Assembly: GCA_035048495.1 (NCBI GenBank)
Contig: CM068552.1
Span: forward strand, 16,864,753-16,928,752
Length of the DNA: 64,000 nt
Direction of reading: 5' to 3'
Source: Euptelea pleiosperma
Taxonomy: Eukaryota; Streptophyta; Magnoliopsida; Ranunculales; Eupteleaceae
Each line of letters begins with the position of its first letter. The first letter of the stretch is position 1. This document shows, piece after piece, positions 11,201-24,000 of the stretch. The notes under the pieces are model-generated. The model was not told the DNA's origin. It was given only the letters and a program-made list of their open reading frames with translations, and ran no database searches. The position numbers and the translations under genes are program-made.

Positions 11201-13795
11201 CTCTTATTTTCATGACGAGTCAACTCGGGAGTAGGAGCAAGGGCTTGTCTATATTTTATTATTGTAAAAAATTATATAATATGTATATCTATTTAATATA
11301 ATAGTAAAGTTTAACTTATTTACCAATTGTGTCTGTACAAATTTAAATGTTTGATAAGAACCCAAAAAATGATAATAATTCAAAATTCATGGATTTAAAA
11401 ATGGAGTATAACAAAATTATTATAGCTATGGTATTTTTGTAAGCAATATTCAGTTACATGTCACCATTTTTCATTATGTTAGGAAAACTATATGATATTT
11501 AAATAAGATATGGCTCCTTTTAAATAAGCAATTTACAAAGAGGCTTAGATATCTTCCCATGCACAGTGATAACCATGTGGTTTTGGTTTGGATGTGAAAA
11601 AAGAAAGCAAATGTTAGATGCTGAGCACACTCTTCATACCATCAATTTTTCATATTCCACAGGACTTTTGCAGATATAAAGTATCCTTGAGCTGCAAACT
11701 GGAGTTTGACCTTTTACATGTTAGACTACCCTTTGGATGGACCACCTGTTAATCGAGAAAAATTGCTTAAATTAGATTGTTAGGACTAGGACTGCTAGAC
11801 TGGCATAGATTGTGGGTCATAGCCAACACAAGGGGTGGCCCGTAGGTTCAGCAGTCTGGATGACAAGCATCTGTGCTTCAAACATAGAGAAGGCGCTACA
11901 TGTTACTAACTTCCCTAAAATGCATCAAACGTAATATATATTTGAAGACAACTTGTATATTCTAAGCATGGTTTTTATTTTTCATTACAGGAAGTAGCGA
12001 CCAATCAATTCCAGAAGGAGATGGTTCAAAAGGAAGCAATCCTGCTCATGATAGCAATAAATCCGATGACACTACCACTCATAAGTCCCATCGTATAATT
12101 CCTGACTGGAGAACTGTCAGAGCAAATCTTGTTCGTCGGGAGCCGGTAAATTATGGCATTTCTTTCCAGTTCAGATTGCGAAACATGTCTTTATATCTCC
12201 ATAAAATTTGGGTATACTGTGGAAGTTTAAGAAATAAAAAGATGAAAACTTAGAGATTCCAATGTTGACAGAGTATAGGAAAGTTGACCTCTTTCTCTTA
12301 CTACTATCCATATACGATCCATACTAGATCTGACCAACTGCCCATAATACCTAAGAAGGGGAAGGAGAAGGAGCCCTCGACCCGCAACAGATAGAGGAGG
12401 ATTTATTCAATCACAAAGTTTGGGCTCCTAGAATATGGCGCCCTTGTGGCCTCCATTGATCTGATATGGTTATGAAAACAAAGTTGTAATTTAATAAAAT
12501 TCCACAATGAACTATAAAGTATAAAATTGTACTACCACAGATTTTCTGGCAGTTAAATAGCTCTTTGAAAAAAATGCTGATTGATTTTGTTTATTTGTTG
12601 GGGTAGGGAAGGGTATTATATTTGAGAAGTCAGTTCTTCCTTATTTAAACTCCACATGTGTAGTTCTTTAATCTTGCATTGCCAGTCCCAGGCCTGCGTG
12701 GAGGAGGGTTGCATCAGGTTGGCAGCGGGCATAAAACTTGTGCCAAATCACTTCACTTCTCGGGTTTTTCCTTATATCATGGTTGATGCTGTATGATGGC
12801 TCCCAACACCATATAGTCTAGCAGATCATTCTTAATAAATTGGAATTTTGACAGTAGTAAGAAATAGAAAGCATCCAACTTGGGAACCACTTTATTACAT
12901 GGTCTTTTGGGTTGTAGGACTGCGGATCTGTCAACCTACAGAGCTGAAATTGTTTTAGGTAACCAACCAACATTGTATTGTTTTGTCATCCTGGCTTAAG
13001 AACTGTCAGTAGGCGCCATAAGAAATTGCACAGCCACATTCCTGATGGTAATGATGATGCTTGGAATTCTTACATCCAAAACAATGAAAATAAACAGTTG
13101 AAACACTTTTTCAGGTACTACTTGAGGACACTGATGCTCCTATCCAAGACGGGGTCACCCACGAGTCCTCAAAATTACTTGGTCCGAAATGGGCCCACCC
13201 AATTTCTGCACCAGAGCCTGGCTGTGTCTTAGTTGCCACCGAAAAGCTTGATGGTGTTCGCGCCTTTGAAAGAACCGTTGTCCTTCTCCTCAGATCCGGA
13301 ACCAAAGATCCACGCGAGGGCCCCTTTGGAGTCATCATCAACCGTCCACTTCACAAAAAAATTAAAGACATGAAGCCAACGAATCTTAATCTTGCCACCA
13401 CCTTTGCAGATTGTTCTTTGCATTTTGGTGGTCCCCTTGAGGCTAGCATGTTCTTGTTAAAGACAGGAGAGAACCCACAACTTCCGGGGTTTGAAGAGGT
13501 GATCCCCGGCCTATGTTTTGGTGCTAGAAACAGTTTGGATGAAGCTGCAGGGCTAGTGAAGAAAGGGGTGCTTAGGCATCAAGATTTCAGATTTTTTGTT
13601 GGGTATGCAGGGTGGCAACTAGATCAGTTAAGAGAGGAGATTGAATCAGACTACTGGTATGTCGCTGCCTGTAGTGCAGATTTGATTGGTGGGGGATCGC
13701 TGGATTCTTCATCAGAAGGTTTGTGGGAGGAGATTTTGCTGCTAATGGGTGGTCGCTACTCAGAATTCAGCAGGAAGCCCAAGCAAGATAACTAG
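8290..13795 (+). CDS. YqgE/AlgH family (UPF0301/DUF179) protein, probably plastid-targeted
   Basis: Three exons: 8290-8527, 11991-12145 and 13115-13795, joined by GT-AG introns in phases 1 and 0, giving 357 aa. Residues 1 to about 80 are rich in Ser, Arg and Lys with few acids, like a chloroplast transit peptide. Residues about 80-130 are a polar linker followed by DWR-VRANLVR. The YqgE domain occupies most of exon 3, with a [12 protein letters not shown] start, a [10 protein letters not shown] block, an HFGGPLE motif and an [13 protein letters not shown] block near the end. These are the hallmark YqgE segments, and plant homologues include At1g33780 and At3g29240. The molecular function of the family is unknown. 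The start is the first in-frame ATG after an AT-rich promoter with a weak TATA-like sequence near 8124. AATAAA occurs near 13975. The gene converges on the kinase gene. Confidence 0.93.
8549..8754. mobile_element. Tourist-like MITE in YqgE intron 1 (TTA duplication)
   Basis: The ends ggctctgtatggt and accatacagagcc are perfect 13-bp inverted repeats, flanked on both sides by TTA (8546-8548 and 8755-8757). The TTA duplication points to the PIF/Harbinger (Tourist) group. It starts 21 bp downstream of the splice donor. A relative sits in intron 1 of the dehydrogenase gene at 41322-41452. Confidence 0.85.
8758..11990. other. Remainder of YqgE intron 1, no gene seen
   Basis: This is AT-rich intron sequence. 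The 122-codon reading frame at 10933-11301 has no recognised motif. No clear TE ends were identified, although fragments such as that near 11700-11830 resemble dispersed repeats seen in the kinase introns. Confidence 0.5.
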
Positions 13796-15018
13796 TGAGA
13801 TGTAGTGAACCCAAATGTACAGAATGTTTGCTAGACTTGTGGCATCAGTAGGTCGTGCTTTTCTTTTTTCCTAGAATCTTTCTACTATTGTTTGTGTATG
13901 TGATATAATATTTGAAGTAATGAAGCGACTTTCAGAAAAAAGTTATGGAAGCTGTCCTTTGTACAATGGAAGCAAATAAAACCAGTAGATTTAAGGGCTT
14001 GTCAAGTGATAAATGGTACTTATGCTGTTGTTAAAGCTACCTATGCTGTTGATCACCAGGACACTGGCACCAGAACTAGACTGAGCCATCTGATATGATT
14101 ACCTGTTGAATTCAGCAATCGTTTTGCTGGTGCTTGCACCTTAGCTAATGCCCACATTCTTGTTCTAGCATGGTACCATGTCATATGTACTTGTACTTTG
14201 TATTAGTAGTACAGTGCTTGCAAACAGCGTTACCATATCACCCTGCTCCAGATTTTATCCAACTACTACTGTAGGTCGAAATGTTACTGAGTGGAATAGT
14301 GGATGTTGCTTTTTTTGTGTGAAATGGGCAGATTTTCGTCCAAATCCTGTGGGAATTTTTGTTGGGTTTGTTGGCAGTTAAAATTTCTGCAATCTCAACC
14401 ATTTCCTTCGAAATCCAATCCAAATTGATATTGGACAAGAAGAAATTACATTATACATAAAAAGTAATGCAAGAGAAAGAGAGATATTCTGGAGATGCTG
14501 GTTGGATCAAACATATGGCAGCTCAGGCTAATAAATTCATTTAAATTTGGAAGACTGCTTTGCACCACACAAAAGGTAGTTCAGTTTATCCAGCAAACCC
14601 CTTTTAGTTGTACAAAACAATCCCTGACAGCCTGAATGCACAAACCAACAACAAAGCCACAGAGACCCTCCTCTCACAGCCTTGCAACAATTTTGCTGCA
14701 CTTTTTGCCGGAGTAACCAACTCTTAGCCCCATCATTAATTACATTGTCTGACGGTCATGGATTTGATGTTAGTTCTGAGCTACCTGCCTTTATGAATCA
14801 CCACAAGCTTCCCAGAGGTTAATCTGCTTTATATAACAAATATATGACTTGGTAAATCCCAATAACCCACGTCTGGAAAAAGATCAGTGTGGTGCAAGTT
14901 CCTCTGTTCTTGGCAGTGATGAGAATAGCCAAACTTTCAAAGATGAGAATCACACTCTTATGCCGGAGCATTTCAAACACAAGGGTTGAGGCAGCACAGC
15001 TTGCTTCTCAAACATCAC
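13796..15018. terminator. Shared 3' region between convergent YqgE and kinase genes
   Basis: The two genes end tail to tail 1223 bp apart. An AATAAA signal lies about 180 bp after the YqgE stop, near 13975, preceded by AT-rich candidates near 13905. The 3'UTR of the kinase (minus strand) should occupy the right part. I see no other gene. Confidence 0.5.
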
Positions 15019-18000
15019 CTACCATTTCTCCCGGAGTGTAGTAGTGCTCAAGACTGCATTATCAACATAGTTCTGTTTAGTCTTGGCCTTGTCAAGACGA
15101 GCTTTGCGGACAGCCTCTTGGATTTGCCTTTCATGCTCTTTGAGCATTTCGTCGATGTTTCCCCCTGGAGGCAGTAAAGGTCCAGAGTAGTGGATCCTGT
15201 TCTTCTTGGGGCCATAACCCTGAGATCATAGACCAAGGCAAGTGTAAGTACAAAATTCTAATGAACTGAACATTCATGATTTATATGTAGTATCTTTTAT
15301 GAGGCCCAATTTGGTAGATCATGAGTTACAATATTAAAATTTTTAAGGGTTCCAAAACCTTGGATCATGCAATCCATGTTTTTTAGCCGTGTAATGTATG
15401 TAATGCACTTTTTTGGTTGCTTGGCTGAATACAGTTCAAACACTGGATTCACAGTGTGGAGCACTTAGTACAGTAGTTTGCAAGCTATGGGATGTTTTCC
15501 CATGTAGTACTTATACTATCATTTTTTTTTTGATAGGTAAAAGATATATATTAAAAGGAGGGCTGAGAAGGCCCTAAAGACTATACAACAGGACCCACAA
15601 AAGAACCCCAAGGGGAACACCACAAGAACACAGCAACCTGGAAAACAGGACCACAATTAGGATATCAGCCGATCCCACCTAAAAACAAAATCCTCGAATC
15701 TGAACCTCTTGAGGTCAGGGATAGCAGAAGCCCAGTAGTAAAGCAAGGCTTTAACATTCATGACAATCTCCTCTACTTTGGACTCCTTGTCTTCAAAAAT
15801 CCTACGGCTCCTTTCCTTCCAAACCTACTATCATTAAATCATGATAGCTTCTCAATTTCTAGACATTTAACAGTTTTAATATTAACAGCTTCCAAAATTC
15901 ATGGTTAGGTATTAGGTTTTTGGAAGGTTTTCAGAGCTAGAGTCCAAAATTCTTTGCGGGTACAACGGTTAATGGTCAAGAACCTATCAAAACAAGGTCA
16001 CAGGATACCAGAAGCAACGGCAATGAAAAAACATACATTGCTTATTTCTCAGTGTGTCTACAAGATGACAATGAAGAATAAATTACTAAAGGAAGATTAC
16101 CTCGTATAAAAACATAAGATAGAAAAATCTTACCTAGATAAAAAAGAGCATAAATATATAAATAGTATATAGATAAGAGCACGGGTTTCTGGAATGTTGC
16201 TCCAAATCTCTACTGGTACAAGCATGGGTTTTCTTGGCACGTGGAGTGCTGACATGGCAAACCCAGATCATCCATGTCAGAGATAACCCTCTGGATTGGC
16301 CACATTAACAGTGCCCATAATCCAACCATTTTATTTATTTTTCCCCTATGAATAGTAGCCATTGAATTTTTTTTAACCTTTTTACACAGAAAAAGGGCAG
16401 AAGAAGCATGCCCCTTTTTGCCAAGTGGAGGTGTGCTATTTGCCACGTGGGGGCGTGCTACGTGGGGAGAGGAAGAGGTAGCGAAACACGTGGACCCCTT
16501 TGGGCCTCCCGACCCAGCAATCACGTGTAATAAAACCCTGCCTGTACATTGAATATGTTTGGAGCAGCACTCCAGAAGACCTTTTTCCTATATAGACAAT
16601 ATAAAAAAAAACATTTAATAAATTATGGTCCTTTCATAATAGGCATATTATATTTTGAACAGCATACATTTCAGTGACCTGTCTAGCATGGAATGCAGAG
16701 ATAAAAATCTGTATCTGGGTGCATATTGACCACCTCATAAATATTTAAATACTGTCCAATACGATACATCAAGTATGCATCAGATGATATAATGTGAGTG
16801 TTGTTGGAGTTTTATGTTGTACACCCACGTGGGTGTCCATAAGTGGGATGCGTCCCACTTCCCACGTGGGTTCCTTTCTTCTTTTGTAAGAGGGTTAAGT
16901 GGGCCAGCCACTTAACGCACGTTTTATGTTTGTGGGAGTCAAGTGGACCCACCACTTAACTCCACAATTTTGGCTTGTAGGGGTTTTCCCCCTATCATAT
17001 ATACATATACATGAGTGAGAGAGATTGAATTAACAATTCAACCTCCTCTTTCCCACATCTTGTCTCTAACCCTAATCTCCCTCTTCACCTTCTTCCGCCT
17101 CCACAACTATTCTTCTTCTTCTCTCTGTAAATCTTCCTCTATTGGTTACGATCTAAATCACAACAAGTGTTTGGTTTACAAACTCCTGATAAGAGTTAGA
17201 AATAAGATGAAAATACAGTAATTAGTTAAAAACGCCTTATCATATAAACATGACATATATGTACATATTATTAAACATCGATATGTATTAGGGTGATATG
17301 AGCAATACACCCCTTTTTTCCCCTTATAAATAGCAAGACACTTTTTTGTCATACCGTCCATTTAACAATCTTATACATATCACCTAGGATGCATCACATC
17401 TGTGGAGACTTTAGTCTATGGGAGAATGTTCTTCAAAATGAAGTCCCTTGCTGCATAGGGTAACGATATCAACACGGGTACTCACACAATTACAATAAGG
17501 TCCAATAGCGTTAGTAAAAGAAGTGGGTAAAAGTAGTTAGATAGTCCAGTTTAAATAAGGAGATTAGGAACTTATACTATAATGTAGTACAACAGTTCCG
17601 ATACAAAAAAATTAGGACAATCTGATGCAGAAGCTCTAATACAAATATTTACGCAGGACAACTATAAATTTAGAGGTTTCGGGGATAGTTATAGGCTTGG
17701 AATTTAAAAGTTGATGGTACAGGATGTATGGACATAGTGATAAGGAATTTGAATTCAAGGATGGGGCCTTTGAAGATTAAGGGTTTGGGGGAAAGGGTTG
17801 ATCATAGATGGTTCAATGGGTGAAAAACTGAAGAATAAAAGAAAAATAATAGAAGAAATAAAGAGAAGGGGGAATAATTAATTGGAAGAAACTTACCACT
17901 GCAATGAGCACTAAGTTAGGTTGTTGGAGTCGTGCCATCGAGGGAGAGGCACTGTTCTCACATACCTAGGTTTCTATTAATAGAGAAAGAATAAAAGTGT

Positions 18001-21000
18001 GGATTGAGGGAAGAGGAAAAAGAGAGCAAGAAGAGGAGAAAAGAAGAAGAAAAGAAGTATTGGGGAAGGGGAAATGGTGTGTTGTGTTGCACAATTTCCC
18101 ATGTTGTAGTACATATTAACAAAAAGAGGGAAAATACCAAGAAAGCCCTAGTACCGTACATTTACAATAAAGAAGTAAAAAAAAGACATTCAACACTCCC
18201 TCTCAAGCTAGTGCGAAGATATCTATCATCTCATCTTGGCTAACACATTTTCCAGAAAAACCTTACTAACACCCTTGGCCAATACATCACCAACCTGCTC
18301 TATTATGTTTACATAAGGTGTGCAAATCTGACCAAACTTCAGTTCCTCTTTGATGAAGTGTCCATCGACCTCGATGTGCTTAGTCATATCATGTTGGACT
18401 GTGCCATAAATCGATATTCTACTTTGGCACTTGATCTGGCCACAATTGGTTGTTTCTTGCACCTCTAAGAAAGAAGGCTACCACCAACAAAGGTGTGGTA
18501 ATCGAATCCCCAAGCACAGGACCAGGTGGCATCATTACATAGTTATATACACCTCCTCCAAGTAACCACGAAGGAGGACATTCTTTACTTCTAATTGATA
18601 TAATGGCGAAGACATATTGTCTTCTAGAGGAAGGAGAACCGGAATGGAGTTCATCTTCCCAACAAGTGCAAATGTCTCATGATAGTTAATGCCATAAGTC
18701 TGAGTGAAGCCCTTAGCAACCAAACGATCCTTGTACCTTTCAATCGAACCATCGGCCTTGTACTTCACTATGTAAACCCATTTGCATCCTATTGGTTTCT
18801 TTCCTTGGGGTAATGTCACAAGTTCCCATGTACCATTTTTTCTAGATGATATACTAGTCAAATGATCGAAAACTCATAAATCAATGATCCAAGATGGACC
18901 GAAAGATGTAGAGGATACAACGAGAGCTGACCCAAAAGTACTTGAATGAGCAAATGTGGAAGTAGATCAAGGATTTAAATTATGGTTTCATCGGCCCACG
19001 TCAAAACCGAAATTTCGTCTGAAATTTCAAACTTTCAATTAAATTCTATTAAAAATAAAATTTCAGTGATTTCGATACAACTCGACATAGAAATTTCAGG
19101 CATGCCAGCAACATTTAGAACCTTGGAAGTAGATGCATCGGACTGTCCATCGAGATGAGCCATCATACGCCTCAACTTATTCAGGTAGTCATTGGAAAAT
19201 GTGACAATTGCCCCATAAGATGTCAAAACTAGATAAGATGTGTCCCGGGTTATTGAAATGTGCTGCAGAGGACCCCTATATGGAATTGGGGTTAAACTAA
19301 GATGGCCGACCACTTAAATTCCAACAATTCTCTTTTGTGTGACATCTTCGCCCACAATGTTCATTTTTCAACTTGTCTTTGTTATAATTCTTCCTAAAAA
19401 TTTTCGGGACTACCTTACTCGACTTATGTAAAGTCGTCACAAGAGCGTATTTATCATACGAGACACTGTCATGTCTAGATTTGGATAACATGGCACTAAT
19501 ACTTTCTTTACTATGAATGTAGGAATAAACTTGACACAACAAAGAGGGTGGTGGGTCTCTATCTAGAATCTGGATCCTGGCATACTTATAACTTTGATTC
19601 AAGTCAGCAAAAAACTCGAATATCTGTGCATGCTTTTATGGATCTATAAGTTGATGCGCTAGTAGAACATACAAGAGTTTAACTCAGATAGTGGTCAAGC
19701 TCCTCCCATTTAGTCTGTAGAAGCATCATAGGCTCCCAAAGTCCCTCTGCTGAAGAAGGGGTATTTCTTAGCTGCAACTGATATAACTTGGTAAAATTCC
19801 CAACCCGAGAATAAATCTGTTCAATTGAGTTCCAGATCTCCTTGGATGAAGTTAACAAAAAATCCTTATACTAATATGGGGTTGTATAGAATGCAACAGC
19901 CATGACATTACTATCAGATTTTCATCATCCCATTTGTCATATGTGGGATCATCTGGAGCCGGTGCTCTCACCTGTGCATAAACGTAATGCAACTTTCTAT
20001 TTCATCAATGTGCATTCGGGCAGACTGTGCTCATTCTAAATAATTAGAACTATCTAATTTAATTGTAAAAACTTGCAAGCTTGGATGATAATCACCATGG
20101 ATACCCTCTAGAGGTAGCAGAAGAATCACCATTTGAACTTTTGGTGGACATACTTCCACCTTGGTTTGCACTTTCATAGAAAACGAAAGCTTACCTACAA
20201 TTCAGTAGTACATACATACGATAGCCACAAATCAACCCTGTGATAGCACTAAAAGTCCAAAAACACTTGTGACATGCTTATGAACAGTAATCCCGTGAAT
20301 GGTGCTACATGAATGATAACAAAGAATAATACTCCGTGAACAGTTAGAAGGGGGAATAAACCCAACACCAAAATAACAAACCTTTCGATTTACACTACGA
20401 GTAATACCCAACTATGTGGTTTGCCCTAAGAACAAATCTCCACCTTGAGGCACCCACTTACCACTTGTGGCAGCCCTAGGTTTGAAACACAACACCTTAG
20501 GTACCTGCTCTAATACCATGTTATCACATACCTAGGTTTCAATCAAACAAAGAAAAAAAGTATAAATTGAGAGAACTCCTTTGGTCGAGATCCATGCTTA
20601 GGAACTGGGACTCCAGGTGATAGAGCCGATGAGCCTCTGCTGTGACAACAAAGCTGCCATCGGCATTGCTCACAACCCAGTCCAGCATGATAGGACCAAG
20701 CATATTAAAGTTGATCGTCACTTCATCAAAGAGAAACTTCAACAAGGATTGATTTGTACTCCGTATGTGAGAACACATGAACAGGTTGCCGACATACTCA
20801 CAAAGGGGGTGAACAAGTCTATTCTTCATACCTTGACTGGCAAGCTGGGCATGATGGGTATTTTCGCACCAGCTTGATGGGGAGTGTTAGAGTTTATATA
20901 ATACACCTACGTGGGTGTCTCAAGTGGGCTGCTTCCCACTTCCCACGTGGGACCTTTTTTGGGTTTTTCACTATTCACGTGAATAGTATCGCGTGAATAG

Positions 21001-24000
21001 TGTCACGTGAATAGTACCACGTGAATAGTGTCACGTGAATAGTGTTATCTTTTGTAGGGTTTCTCCCCATCATATATATATACAGTGTGTGAGACAATTC
21101 ATTCTCTCCTCTTCCCACAACTTCTCTCTCTAACCCTAATCTCCTTCTCCAGCTTCCGCCTCCATTACACTTTTTCCCTCTTCTATCTACAACCTTTATC
21201 TACTAGTTACAACCTTATTTACAACAACTTCTACTTGCATCAATTTTGAAACATACTAAAGGTCTAATCTAAGATGCCTAGATACAGATAAATATACAGA
21301 CATTGGTACGGAAACAGGGATACGATTCTTCATTTCCCAATCCAAGACAAATACTGATATCATACACGATATGTTCATACCATGCTTTAGTTTAGAGTTT
21401 TTAATGCTATGTATCTTTCTTTAGTATTTACATCATGCCAAACGTAACGAAGCTTCTAATCTTGCAAAGTTGTTTTTTTGATATTAAGATTTGTCATAAT
21501 TTCCCATTTATATATTTTTGTGGCCAACAAATAAGGAAAATGTTAGGAGTTAAGAAAATAACCAATAGTAAATTTAAATGAGAACAATATAATGTAGAAG
21601 TATCCCTGCAGTATCAAGTGCCAATATCGGTATCATGTCGATGCTAGTAGGCTGAACATAAAGTATCCATTTATCATAGACTCAAACTTTTAGAAATAAG
21701 ACAGAAATAGGAAAATTTAAAACTTGCTGGAAATTATACTAAATCTGATTAATGACGCATGTTGGTGCCCGACATCGGTACGACGTGTCTGACACGACGC
21801 CTTCAAGAAGCCAAAACCGCAAACACTCTATCAACATGTATTAGCTTTATAGCATTTAAATTATATTAAAACCAAAAGATTTTTTTAATGAAAAGATACT
21901 AAAAAACATTTCAATACACGTCGAATTTTTTTTTGGTAAGTTATGTTTTAACAACTTAATAAATTAGTTCATGGAGAATGGAACACACAAGCCTCTTTTA
22001 GAAATTACTTTTTTACAAAAATATTAAAATAAAGGTGAGACTGCCTTACATGTTAGGATTATGTTGGGACATGTCAACATATCCCCCAAATACACCTATA
22101 AGTGCTATATCGCTGTTAGATAGACCAAATATACTACTTTGATTATGAACTTGTACCCTGTTCGTAATTTGGTGATAACTTGCTCAAAGCATGCCGAAAT
22201 TGCGTAATCCTAGTCTCATTGGAAAGCTAATCAAATAAGCTTTCTTTTGGTACTAACAGTAAGACGTCCAGGCTCTTTTAACATAGAAGAATTGGTTTTA
22301 ACATAGACATGTCTTAAAAAAGTGACAAATTGGACTGCATCATATGACTCTCAACAATTTGGTTTAAAAGCATGAGGTCTTTACACTCCTATTGTGGAAA
22401 GAGGTTTCAATGCAATGGTTGCACTAAAATATTAGGATATATAGATTACATATTAATTCATAGAAATAAATTGCTATGATAAAAATAACATATGAATAAT
22501 ATAAAAAAATCAACAGATTTCCTGTCAAATCATGTCCATTTGTCTCTGACACGGAAGTTTTAAAAATTGAAAATCAGAGCATCCAGATGGCACAGAACAC
22601 ACAGATAAGGCCTCAGGGTTTAGGATAGGGTTTAAGTTTTAAGTTATGATAGCATTTGGATTGATGCATTAGGTTTCAGAAATTTCACATCCGTTGTTCA
22701 ATCTATGAAATAGAGTTAGTTGACTTACTGAAGTAGGTATATTAGGAACTAATATTACTTCCAGTAATTTGAGTTTGAAAGTATGAGGTCCGTACAAGCT
22801 TCTGATCACGGAAAGAGGTTTCAGTGCAATGGTTGCAATGAAATATTAGGATATAGAAAATGCATATAAATTCTTAGAAATAAATCGTACTCGTATAAAT
22901 TGCACATGAACAAGTCAAAGAAAGTAAATCAATGGTTCTTCTGGATGAATCATGTCCATGTGTATCTGACAAATTGTTTTAAAAATTGAGCATTGGAGCA
23001 TCTAGATAGCACAGTACACACAGATAAAGCATCAGGGTTTAGGATAGGGTTTAAGTAATGGTACCATTTACATTCATACATTAGGTTTCAGACATTTCAT
23101 ATTCATGGTTCAAACCATGAAAAAGAGTTAGCAGTTTGTTGAAGTACTGACTTACCACCATGGATTCCTTGCCAGATATCTTCTCACCCTTCTTGTAAGG
23201 AGAGGCTGGCCTATCCAGCAAATGGTGGGTTCTCTCCTGCTTTTCAGAGTGCTCGGCATCATCTAGCTGATTGTATCTGGCATTCAGTTGCTGTTCCGGC
23301 CAGTGGGAACCTTTATTCCTCTCTCTATGGTTATTCAACCGTGCACTGCTTCTTGCTGCTACCAAACCAGAGAAGTTGGACAAGTTGGCGGCTACCTGAG
23401 GCATGTGTGATCTCTGTGTTCTCAACTCTGGGCCATTATTTGAAGTACCAAGTGCTTGCTTAGGCCTTGCCAGACTCTCATCTTCCTTCACCTTCTTATT
23501 CCATGAAGATCCAAATGCACTGGGGTGAATCAATGAAGCGGAATGAGAGAAACCATTCCGTGCGGCTCCTCTGGGAGGCTCGATGGGGAAGCCAGTCCCA
23601 CCATCTTCTTGTGGATTATATTTGTCACTCTTGCTTTTTGGGTTTGAATGTCCTTGTCGCTTCTGAATTAACCATAAATGTGAAGATGGAGGCGGGAAAT
23701 AGAAAACAGATGACAACAACCGTACCTTGGAGAGGTATGGAAATACCTGTATTGATTCCTGAAGTTCAGTGTTGGCACCTGGAGCTGGCACTGCTTTGGA
23801 ATCTCTTGAACCCCTTCTTCTGGATTCCGATCCATGCCCTTTTATGGCTGCTGCTTTTTGCCTGGTATCAAGATAGAGAATGCGGAAGTAAAGGTAATAA
23901 GGTTACTTGCAAAATACAAAGGCATCAATATTTTAGTAGTATAAATGACAAGGTGAGGAACTTAGTGGAAATGGGCTGAAAAAATGCCCAAACTCAAATC

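Noticed and set aside
10933..11301. 122-codon reading frame within YqgE intron 1
   Set aside because: No recognisable motif or splice context; it sits inside an intron whose exons are well supported.
23467..23979. 170-codon plus-strand reading frame
   Set aside because: It is antisense to kinase exons 6 and 7, which are supported by splice phases and by continuity with the kinase; its peptide has no family signature.
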